From Candidatus Krumholzibacteriia bacterium (lineage in GTDB: Bacteria > Krumholzibacteriota > Krumholzibacteriia > LZORAL124-64-63), in the NCBI GenBank assembly GCA_030590265.1, contig JAUUYW010000074.1, positions 1 to 11,235 of the forward strand: a stretch of DNA of 11,235 nucleotides. Reading direction: 5' to 3'. The notes under the pieces are model-generated. The model searched no databases and was not told the origin of the DNA. It saw nothing but the letters and a program-made list of their open reading frames with translations. Of the stretch, positions 1-5,695 are shown piece after piece. How positions within the stretch are numbered: the stretch's first letter is position 1; each line of letters begins with the position of its first letter. A program made the translations under genes and the position numbers.

Positions 1-547
1 CCTCCTTGCCGGTGAATTCCTCCAGCAGGTTGTCCAACCCGCTGTCGGCCTCGCCTTCTTCATCATCCAGGAAACTCATGGCCCCGACATCTTCTTCTTC
101 GCTGGCTTGGGAAATATCCCTGTCCACGGTTGCCGCGGGTTTGGTTAGGGCCAAATCTGTTGGCATCAGGGCCGAATGATCAGGAGCGGTGTAGTTCTCG
201 TTGTGGAAGTCCCTCACTGCGTCATCAACATTCAGGAAGTAGCGCAAAGGCAAGTCATCAAATTTCCCATCCAGGAAACGACGAACCACCGGGCCCACCC
301 CGGAAAAGACCGCTTCTCCCCCCACGTCCATCAACTGCTGTTGAAAATCAGCCAACACCCGGGCACCGCTGCCACCGAGGCTGGTCAATTGACTCAGATC
401 CAGAACCAACTGGACCTTTTCCCGTGACATGGCCTGTTGCGCCAACTCCTGCAAGGCAGTTTTGTCCGACCTGCTGACGGAACCCGCCAGAGAAACACCA
501 AACAAAGCTGGGTCCTTGAGATTTAGAGACTGGAATCGGATGGCCAT
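1..547 (-). CDS. STAS-domain protein (anti-sigma-factor-antagonist-like), C-terminus cut by window edge
   Basis: Read leftwards from ATG at 547, this frame stays open for 182 codons and runs off the window, so the gene is partial. The start is set by an AAAGGTGAT ribosome binding site a few bases upstream. Residues 1 to about 110 look like a STAS domain, the fold of SpoIIAA/RsbV-type antagonists. A beta strand and loop, VQLVLDLSQLTSLGGSGARVL (residues 45-65), align with the family pattern 'vvlDlsgvtfiDSSGlgvL'. In classical members the first serine of DSSG is phosphorylated by an anti-sigma kinase. Here the motif is GGSG (58-61), so that serine and the preceding Asp are both Gly. This argues against control by the standard phosphoswitch. 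The domain is followed by an acidic, probably disordered tail (roughly 130-182, rich in Glu and Asp). Partner binding is inferred from the fold; the partner is unknown. It lies 74 bp downstream of the HTH gene on the same strand. Confidence 0.8.
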   Translation of the reverse strand, partial: MAIRFQSLNLKDPALFGVSLAGSVSRSDKTALQELAQQAMSREKVQLVLDLSQLTSLGGSGARVLADFQQQLMDVGGEAVFSGVGPVVRRFLDGKFDDLPLRYFLNVDDAVRDFHNENYTAPDHSALMPTDLALTKPAATVDRDISQASEEEDVGAMSFLDDEEGEADSGLDNLLEEFTGKE

Positions 548-563
548 ATTAATCACCTTTGCA

Positions 564-596
564 AACACCAGGACAACCGACGGTTGCCCTGGTGTT
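564..596 (-). promoter_or_regulatory. Intergenic RNA hairpin upstream of the STAS gene
   Basis: A 9-bp perfect stem (AACACCAGG / CCTGGTGTT), one mismatch, five more pairs (CAACC / GGTTG) and a 3-base loop form a stable hairpin. It lies between the HTH stop codon and the STAS ribosome binding site, which begins only a few bases after the stem on the minus strand. Only three T residues follow the stem, so it is a poor intrinsic terminator. An mRNA-processing or stability element, partial attenuator, or translation-modulating stem are all possible. Confidence 0.5.
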
Positions 597-621
597 CGTC
601 GTGCTCAGGATTTTATGGAGA

Positions 622-840
622 TTACACAAGGGCTTCAGACAACCATTTGTCTAACACCGAACGCATAAATCTCCACTCACTTCCTACCTTTTTCGCCGGA
701 ATCTTACCCTCCTTGGCAAGGCGGCAAACAGTTTTTACATGCATTTTCAGGTACTCGGCCGCTTCCACTGAAGTCATGACCTGCCCTGAAAAATCGGCCC
801 CCCCTATATAGACCTTGGACGAATCGCTGTAGTTCGGCAT
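622..840 (-). CDS. Small excisionase/MerR-type helix-turn-helix DNA-binding protein
   Basis: This encodes 72 residues. The ATG at 840 is chosen because AGGAG sits 8 bases upstream; the frame is open further upstream to 933, but that extension has no such site. Residues 22-67 match the excisionase-family HTH (HTH_17, winged-helix MerR-like): 'MTSVEAAEYLKMHVKTVCRL' supplies helix 1 and the recognition helix, and 'GKIPAKKVGSEWRF' supplies the beta wing, followed by the C-terminal helix 'LDKWL'. Proteins this small with only this domain are DNA-binding accessory factors or regulators; the target is unknown. No integrase or phage gene is nearby, so an excision role is not supported. It lies 245 bp downstream of the Trp-rich gene and 74 bp upstream of the STAS gene, with a hairpin between, so it could be co-transcribed with the latter. 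I found no convincing promoter in 841-1085. Confidence 0.85.
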   Translation of the reverse strand: MPNYSDSSKVYIGGADFSGQVMTSVEAAEYLKMHVKTVCRLAKEGKIPAKKVGSEWRFMRSVLDKWLSEALV

Positions 841-1052
841 GGGGGTTTCTCCTCTCAGATTCATATTTGCGATGCGTGCCACATCACACGAATGAGCAAA
901 ACAAAGCAACTCCCATGCCCATACACCAGACATGGTCCAATCGGCAGTTTTTTCCTTGTTTGAAGGGTTTACGGGAAATCAGAAGGTAATATCAGGCCGT
1001 TTTCAGCCATTGGAGATGGTGCAGGATACATCAAGAATCTTCAAGGCATTGC

Positions 1053-1088
1053 ATTCCGCAATTAATTCCGCAATTAGTTCCGCAATCA
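1053..1088. repeat. Three-copy 12-bp tandem repeat spanning a stop codon
   Basis: Three 12-bp units (ATTCCGCAATTA, ATTCCGCAATTA, GTTCCGCAATCA on the plus strand) lie end to end at 1053-1064, 1065-1076 and 1077-1088. The third contains the TGA stop of the 202-residue gene (1086-1088). On the coding strand each unit starts with an in-frame stop (TGA, TAA, TAA) followed by Leu-Arg-Asn codons, giving three stops in a row. Apart from this array I see no clear element in the 245-bp gap 841-1085. Confidence 0.85.
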
Positions 1089-1694
1089 AGTTCCGGGATC
1101 AAAATCCTTCCACGGCAAAAGGCTGGAGCCGGATTCATGAACTGAAGGGCTGAAAAGAGCATCACCAAATTGACGCAAACTGACCCAATTATTTTTCAAT
1201 TCAATTTCCTGAGCCGGGTCCAGGGTTTTGTCACACCATAAATTCTGCCATTGCAGCAGCATCTCCTGCAGCTCATTGAAAACCATGTTTGGTGTCTCAA
1301 AATTTTCAAACCAGCTGGTCAGACGCTGCCATCGGGCATCATTCAACCACTGTTCCAGGGAATCTCCGGAATCCAGCCCAGCTGCCATATCTTCCAGGAA
1401 AGTTGCCAGCAGATTGAATCCCCCTTGCCAGCTGACAGGGATTCGTTGGGGTTCCTCCTGACCCAGAAAAACCAGGGAGGCCAAAGAATCGGTGAATTCA
1501 ATCAACCCCTTTTCGTCGAGTTCTCCAGCCACTCCCCCCAGCAGATCAGCTTGAACCCCAAGCTGGAACAAAACAGACCAGGAGGCGACATCGGCATGGG
1601 AATCAGATGGAAAAAGGCGGAGCCGGGATTCCAGCTCCGCCAACATTCGGGCCAATTGGGCAGGTTGCGTTTCAGACGATGGCAGGTAATTCAA
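1086..1694 (-). CDS. Trp-rich acidic protein of unknown function (202 aa)
   Basis: I do not recognise a family. The start is the TTG at 1694, the only plausible initiator after the in-frame TAG at 1736, with GGGAG six bases upstream. The product is acidic, largely helical in appearance, and unusually rich in tryptophan (9 of 202: W39, W89, W116, W122, W128, W149, W153, W170, W195). There is no signal peptide or membrane segment, so it is probably cytoplasmic. Residues about 40-110 (through 'GFNLLATFLEDMAAGLDSGD') loosely recall the second half of a CheA P1/Hpt helical bundle, but no phospho-accepting His-x-x-Lys-Gly is present; treat this as a weak hint. The gene starts 39 bp after the MCP-like gene ends, in the same frame as that gene's stop, so the two are probably cotranscribed. 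A mini-ORF of six codons (ATG at 1711) ends in a TGA overlapping the TTG. Its own stop lies inside a 12-bp tandem repeat. Confidence 0.7.
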   Translation of the reverse strand: MNYLPSSETQPAQLARMLAELESRLRLFPSDSHADVASWSVLFQLGVQADLLGGVAGELDEKGLIEFTDSLASLVFLGQEEPQRIPVSWQGGFNLLATFLEDMAAGLDSGDSLEQWLNDARWQRLTSWFENFETPNMVFNELQEMLLQWQNLWCDKTLDPAQEIELKNNWVSLRQFGDALFSPSVHESGSSLLPWKDFDPGT

Positions 1695-1733
1695 TTCTGC
1701 TCCCGGGTCATGCCGCGGGCCGCTTAATACCCG

Positions 1734-3575
1734 CTAGGTCAAACTGACAGCCCCAAATTCGGCCAGATCGTAAACTCTTTCGGTTTCGACCTGGGCTTCG
1801 ACTTCAGGATCGGTCGCCTCGGGTTCACCCAAGGGAAGGGCCCCAAGCTCGCCCATATCGTACACCTTTTCTTCAGCCGAGGGAAGCACCTCTTCAGATT
1901 CCGGATAAGCTTCTTCCTGTCCCGGTGTTACCGTGGTCTGGAAACCAGAATCTTTAGGTTCGCTACCGGTTCCAGCCAACAAATTGTCTGACTGGCTGAA
2001 AGGATCCACATCCGTCATGGGTTCGGAAATGGGAGAGGTGGCGGCAAAAGGATCATGTTGGGTGAGGTTCATGCCACCCTCAGGTGGATTGTCAGGATTC
2101 CCCGCGGAGATATCTTCAGCATTGAACGGGACGCCAGTGAAACTGGAAAGGCTTTCGCCCAGTCGGGTCAGGCGGTCACCCTGCTGAAAGAAACTCTGGG
2201 CAACTTCAATCAAATTGCCGGATGTCTGATTCACCGAAGGGATGAGTGTATCCACCACATCAGTCATTTTGCCGGCTGCTTTGCCGAGACCCTTGTTCAA
2301 TTGCGTTTGAACCTTTTTCAAGCTGGTTTGAATGCGTTCATAAGGCTCGTTTCCGCTTTCGCCCATGTCCGTGGTAACCTGGCGAATTTCATTGCTCAGC
2401 TCTTCAAGTGACTGGGTCATGGGCAACAAACGTTCGCCTCGAGTGCCCAAACGAGCCACTTCCATGGCCATCTGGAAGGCCAGCTTGCTGCCGCGATCCA
2501 CAAGATTGTTCATCTTGCCCATATGATCCCCGGCACCGGAACCCTCACTCCAGGCTTCAACTTCCCGGGTGATATCGGCCACAGCTTCGGAGACCTGTTG
2601 TTGATCCGTATCATCGGTCAACTGGCTGACCAGACTGCCAAGTTCCGTAAGTTGAGAGGACAGTTTTTCCACCGCCACCCCTTGCTGGCTCATCTTTTCC
2701 CGGGTGCTTTGGTTCCAACTGCGGGCATCCTGAACAATGCCCAGGATTTCTCCGGATTCGTACTCGTCTTTTTCCCGGGTGCTTTTGGATTCGTTGCGAG
2801 CGGATTCGCCTTCATCGAAGAGCTGGACCACCGCATCGGCCATATTGCCCACAAATTGGTTGTCGTATTGCCCCACCAGATCATTGCGGGATTTCGACTC
2901 AATAGCCTTCTGAAGCCGGTTCAAATCACCTTCCAGGCTGAGGCTATTCTTTTGCCGGGCCATCAGCAATCGCCAGGACCCCAGGGTTTCGGCAACAAAC
3001 GCCGCCACCTGTGGATGAGATTTGAAATCGGTATTCTGCCAGGCTTCTTCCTGATCCAAACGCAAGGCAGCCAGTTGATCCAGCAACTGGATGGCCATTT
3101 GATGCCGGGATTCAGCATTACGAACCGCGCGGGCAACTGCCCAGCTGCCCAATACTCCCAGGGACAGGATTCCGCCCACAAGAATGTACAGAAGATTCAG
3201 GGGATAGGTTTGGAAATTGAACCATTGGTCCACTTGAGTCAGCCCAGCAGGGTTCCACAGTGACAACGGGTCCACCCCGGCCACAAAGATCACTCCTCCA
3301 GCCAAACCCAGTCCGGCCACCAACACTGAAACCACAAACATGGTACCCAGGCCACCGCCGGAGATACCCAATTTATTTCCATGGGAGGGATTTGAAAACC
3401 TTCCCGGGGATCCCTTTTCATCGCCGTCGGTCACATTGATCTCGGGAGGGGCCGAATCAGCATTTTCCTTAAAATCCGAAAGATCTTCAAGAGGCTCATC
3501 CTGCAGGGAATGTTCGTCAGCCAGACTTTCAAAATCCATGTCGTCATCCCAATCAAAACGTTCCTGGTCGCTCAT
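1734..3575 (-). CDS. Two-TM coiled-coil protein with a divergent MCP-like cytoplasmic hairpin (613 aa)
   Basis: ATG at 3575 is preferred because AAGGA lies 7-8 bases upstream; the frame is open to 3740 but without a good site. Layout: acidic, disordered N-terminus (1-77); TM1 (about 78-101); short loop of about 22 residues; TM2 (about 124-147); long helical/coiled-coil region (150-480); Pro/Glu/Asp-rich tail (490-613). Residues 364-400, beginning LAFQMAMEVARLGTRGERLL, resemble the MCP signalling tip 'LALNAAIEAARAGEqGRGFavVAdEVRkLA', keeping the E-x-A-R-x-G-x-x-G-x pattern. In MCPs this tip docks CheA and CheW. There is no periplasmic sensor domain, since the loop is too short, and the match is weak, so kinase control is only a hypothesis. 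The tail ends with a duplicated short motif, VYDMGELGALPL (571-582) and VYDLAEFGAVSL (601-612). It is first in a minus-strand run that continues into the 202-residue gene. Alternatives are a structural or scaffold membrane coiled-coil protein. Confidence 0.7.
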   Translation of the reverse strand: MSDQERFDWDDDMDFESLADEHSLQDEPLEDLSDFKENADSAPPEINVTDGDEKGSPGRFSNPSHGNKLGISGGGLGTMFVVSVLVAGLGLAGGVIFVAGVDPLSLWNPAGLTQVDQWFNFQTYPLNLLYILVGGILSLGVLGSWAVARAVRNAESRHQMAIQLLDQLAALRLDQEEAWQNTDFKSHPQVAAFVAETLGSWRLLMARQKNSLSLEGDLNRLQKAIESKSRNDLVGQYDNQFVGNMADAVVQLFDEGESARNESKSTREKDEYESGEILGIVQDARSWNQSTREKMSQQGVAVEKLSSQLTELGSLVSQLTDDTDQQQVSEAVADITREVEAWSEGSGAGDHMGKMNNLVDRGSKLAFQMAMEVARLGTRGERLLPMTQSLEELSNEIRQVTTDMGESGNEPYERIQTSLKKVQTQLNKGLGKAAGKMTDVVDTLIPSVNQTSGNLIEVAQSFFQQGDRLTRLGESLSSFTGVPFNAEDISAGNPDNPPEGGMNLTQHDPFAATSPISEPMTDVDPFSQSDNLLAGTGSEPKDSGFQTTVTPGQEEAYPESEEVLPSAEEKVYDMGELGALPLGEPEATDPEVEAQVETERVYDLAEFGAVSLT

Positions 3576-3783
3576 CAGCGGATCCTTTCGCAGTCGGGGG
3601 CCACTTTTCCCGGCCATGAGGCCAAGAACGGGCAGAGATTCAATTTCTGGTTTTTTTATCGACAGCAAACAGAGCGACCAAAGCAAAAATCTGCGCCCAG
3701 TCCCGGTTTTTTTTCCAACTGGTGGTCCAAAAATGTCCAAAATTATGGTTTTTTTCCTGGCAAGTAACTCCAGGAGATTTTTA

Positions 3784-3801
3784 ACTTGTTCATTTACAAG
3801 T
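3784..3801. promoter_or_regulatory. ACTTGT-N6-ACAAGT dyad, possible operator
   Basis: A perfect 6-bp inverted repeat with a 6-base spacer lies 28 bp upstream of the sigma-54 -24 element. It has the shape of a dimeric regulator site. It is closer than the usual 80-150 bp for a sigma-54 activator site, so a repressor or a regulator of the leftward gene is equally possible. Short dyads also arise by chance in AT-rich DNA. Confidence 0.35.
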
Positions 3802-3829
3802 AGTTAGTATTTTTCCATCATATTTTCCG

Positions 3830-3845
3830 TGGCACATTATCTGCA
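3830..3845 (+). promoter_or_regulatory. Candidate sigma-54 (RpoN) promoter
   Basis: TGGCACATTATCTGCA matches the -24/-12 consensus TGGCACR-N4-TTGCW at every defined position except one (C for the first T of TTGC). The invariant GG and GC are exactly 10 bases apart. Transcription would start near 3856, about 30 bases before the ATG at 3886 and just ahead of its GGAGGG site. It would need an enhancer-binding ATPase activator, and none is encoded in the window. Confidence 0.6.
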
Positions 3846-3885
3846 AAGTCCGAGCAGGATTTGCGAACCACGGAGGGTCAAAACC

Positions 3886-4518
3886 ATGCCTAACGCACTT
3901 CAACAAAAAGCCTCACCCCAATATCGCAGCCTTTTCCCCGACTGGAGCGGGCCGCGTCCCCTGCGTTTTTTCCTGCTGGAACAACTCCTCGAAGCCCGGC
4001 GGCAATCGTCATTCCCCACCAACCTTGCCGGTCCCGATGAGGACGTGAATATTTACCTCGCTGATTTGTTGACGGCATTTCTGGGCGGGCAACATTCTCC
4101 CCATATCCATTTTGGTGCGTTCCCTCTTCTGGCTCCACCCGCCAAAAACCTTCCGCGACGCAGTCAGGCTGAGTTTTACAGAATCAACGCCGATCACCGG
4201 CTCATCATGCTGGGGCTGTTTAACCGGGGAGACCATCTGCGCAAGCGGATGGATTTGTTTGGCATGGACCACCGGGAAATTCAACGGCGCGACTTTGGTG
4301 TGGGAAAGCACTGCTATGAGTTGGCGGTCAATCTCCTGGAAAACAGGAATGTGGTCAATTCTGGAATGATTGATGTTTGGCGCAAATTGTCTGAAAATTT
4401 TGAGCTCTACATCCAGGTTTTGTCCACCATGGCTGTCAGCAGGCTGGGCATGGGTGCAAAACTCAGCCAGACGGACCTATACCGGTTGATCAGCTTACAC
4501 GGCCACCACAGAACTTGA
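3886..4518 (+). CDS. Hypothetical protein (210 aa) behind a sigma-54-type promoter
   Basis: I do not recognise this family. ATG at 3886 is chosen because GGAGGG lies 8 bases upstream; the longer frame from GTG at 3829 would begin inside the sigma-54 promoter. The protein has no signal peptide or membrane segment, is rich in Arg, Leu and His, and looks mostly helical. Visible blocks are 'DEDVNIYLADLLTAFL', 'EFYRINADHRLIMLGLFNRG' and a C-terminal stretch, 'WRKLSENFELYIQVLSTMAV', that could be a helical hairpin. It is the only plus-strand gene in the left two-thirds of the window. It is divergent from the MCP-like gene and convergent with the alpha/beta-hydrolase gene, overlapping it by 29 bp at the stops with no terminator between, so antisense interference is possible. 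The candidate sigma-54 promoter suggests conditional expression. Function unknown; confidence that it is a real gene is good because of the promoter, ribosome site and coherent length. Confidence 0.7.
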   Translation: MPNALQQKASPQYRSLFPDWSGPRPLRFFLLEQLLEARRQSSFPTNLAGPDEDVNIYLADLLTAFLGGQHSPHIHFGAFPLLAPPAKNLPRRSQAEFYRINADHRLIMLGLFNRGDHLRKRMDLFGMDHREIQRRDFGVGKHCYELAVNLLENRNVVNSGMIDVWRKLSENFELYIQVLSTMAVSRLGMGAKLSQTDLYRLISLHGHHRT

Positions 4519-5686
4519 TGATATCCCCATAAAGCCCCTTGTCACCGTGGTTGGCCAAAATAGCATGACCGCCATCGGCAAAGACCCGGAACCGGGACGC
4601 CTTGTTGTGCGACTTGCGCTGCAGAATGCGCAAGGAGGCAGGGGAAGCACGGTCGTCATCCTCACATTGGGCTGCATAAATGGGCACTTTGATTTTGCCC
4701 AGCTTGCTGCGAGCGATGTCCATACCCTCCATCAGGTCGGCATTCCAGCCCAGCATGTTGTGAACAAAGCCCAATCGATGCAGCTTCAAGCGAACCAGCA
4801 TTCTTTGCCAAATACTCTCTCTCGGCATAATGGCCGGTGAGAGCAGAACCAATGAAGAGACACTTTCGGCCAAGGCCAAATGAAGGGCAAGTGTGGCACC
4901 AAAGCCCATGCCCACCACGTGCACAGCTCCACCCCCGCGAGCCAGCAATCGGAAACACTGACGTCCCTGTTGCAAAGCCGCTTCCCAGGTAACCTCGCTG
5001 ATGGTGTGATCGGGTGTTCCATAATCAGGCAGGCGCAGGACATATACATTGAGGTCTGCCTCGTGGAGTCGAATGGCCAACTCGCGCAGACTTCCCGGAC
5101 TGGTCGATACACCATGAATCAAAAGCACTGAGGCATTAGCCCCTTCTTTGACCTGCAGAAAACTGCGATCATTTTCAGGGATCTCCCGTTCACTCTCAAA
5201 AGATGATACAAGTCGCTGATGAGCCCGTAGGGTCATCACCTGACCACGGACTGAGTCTGGCTGCTGTTTGCGGGTGCGAGCCAAATCCCAGGCGGAGAGA
5301 GTCAGGTTTTGGGTCTGGCGTGAAAGCTGGACCTTCCTTTGGGTGATTTGCTGGCTGGCTTGAGTGTCTGCTTGATTGCCGGATATATTGCCGGATATAT
5401 TGCCGGATATATTGCCGGGCTGAATCCCGCTAGCCTGCCCCGAAGTCCCTCTCGTTGGCTGCGGCCTACTCTGCCGTTGCTGAGGTGCACGACCCGAAGA
5501 TCGTTGAGCTGAACCCCCGGAACGGGAACGGTTGCTGGGATTGCGTCCTGATCGACCACCGGACGATTTGCCGGACGATTTGCGGGGCGAATTGCCGGAT
5601 GATCTGCCGGATGATTTGCCAGCTGATCTCCCGGTTGATTTACCTGAGGACCTGCCCCGCCTGCTGTTGTTGCCATCTGCACTCAA
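4490..5686 (-). CDS. Alpha/beta-hydrolase-fold protein with Ser-to-Gly nucleophile change and repeat-rich N-terminus
   Basis: TTG at 5686 is the start, with GAGGG six bases before it; the upstream gene's TGA is only 9 bp away, in the same frame. Residues 1 to about 110 are low-complexity, basic, and built of [KRN]-[SI]-S-G tetrapeptides, surely disordered. Residues about 175-398 form an alpha/beta-hydrolase of the carboxylesterase/monoacylglycerol-lipase (S33-like) type: 'VLLIHGVSTSPGSL' (187-200, oxyanion loop), nucleophile elbow 'HVVGMGFGATLALHLA' (256-271), acid loop 'CEDDDRASPAS' (341-351) and 'DGGHAI' (371-376) with the catalytic His at 374. The elbow should read G-x-S-x-G but is G259-M-G261-F-G263, with codon GGC at the nucleophile. 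Family knowledge predicts no ordinary esterase activity, so a binding or scaffold role is inferred. It is third in the QTMAN-HAD operon and overlaps the 210-residue gene tail-to-tail. A later start at the ATG of residue 151 would drop the repeats. Confidence 0.85.
   Translation of the reverse strand: MSADGNNSRRGRSSGKSTGRSAGKSSGRSSGNSPRKSSGKSSGGRSGRNPSNRSRSGGSAQRSSGRAPQQRQSRPQPTRGTSGQASGIQPGNISGNISGNISGNQADTQASQQITQRKVQLSRQTQNLTLSAWDLARTRKQQPDSVRGQVMTLRAHQRLVSSFESEREIPENDRSFLQVKEGANASVLLIHGVSTSPGSLRELAIRLHEADLNVYVLRLPDYGTPDHTISEVTWEAALQQGRQCFRLLARGGGAVHVVGMGFGATLALHLALAESVSSLVLLSPAIMPRESIWQRMLVRLKLHRLGFVHNMLGWNADLMEGMDIARSKLGKIKVPIYAAQCEDDDRASPASLRILQRKSHNKASRFRVFADGGHAILANHGDKGLYGDIIKFCGGRVS
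5375..5419. repeat. 12-bp tandem array encoding Gly-Asn-Ile-Ser
   Basis: Three full units of ATTGCCGGATAT (5375-5386, 5387-5398, 5399-5410) and a 9-base fourth lie inside the hydrolase gene. They encode the GNISGNISGNISGN run at residues 91-104. The first three units are identical, so the array is young and could vary in copy number in steps of four residues without breaking the frame. Confidence 0.9.
5559..5654. repeat. Degenerate 12-bp array encoding Ser-Gly-Lys-Ser repeats
   Basis: Eight consecutive 12-bp units of the form CCGGAYGATTTG run from 5559 to 5654, diverging most at the 3' end. They encode the SGKSSGKS-like tract near residues 11-43 of the hydrolase. The unit is related to that at 5375-5419 (CCGGATATATTG when rotated), so both arrays probably derive from one ancestral 12-mer. 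Confidence 0.8.
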
Positions 5687-5695
5687 AATGAACCC

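Larger units (their letters stand above)
3576..3885. other. 310-bp divergent intergenic region
   Basis: This gap separates the minus-strand MCP-like gene from the plus-strand 210-residue gene. It is AT-rich between about 3640 and 3830, with several T tracts. It carries a sigma-54-type promoter for the rightward gene and a dyad at 3784-3801. For the leftward gene only a weak sigma-70-like pair is visible: TATGAT (3822-3817) with TTGCAG (3846-3841), 18 bases apart, which overlaps the sigma-54 site. No terminator and no small gene with a convincing start was seen. Confidence 0.6.

Noticed and set aside
866..890. Sigma-54-like TGGCACG...GC on the minus strand upstream of the HTH gene
   Set aside because: GG and GC are 8 bases apart rather than the required 10, so it does not fit a functional -24/-12 promoter.
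622..933. N-terminally extended 103-residue HTH protein from 933
   Set aside because: No ribosome site, and the extension shows no family similarity; the ATG at 840 has AGGAG at good spacing.
2523..3263. 246-codon plus-strand frame opposite the MCP-like gene
   Set aside because: No recognisable domain or ribosome site; explained by codon use of the opposing coiled-coil gene.
5375..5654. Repeat arrays considered as CRISPR
   Set aside because: Units are 12 bp, directly adjacent without spacers, and in frame within a coding region.
5302..5682. 126-codon frame starting beside the hydrolase start (Ala/Pro/Asn repeats)
   Set aside because: It is the +1 reading of the same 12-bp repeats and does not lead into the hydrolase domain.
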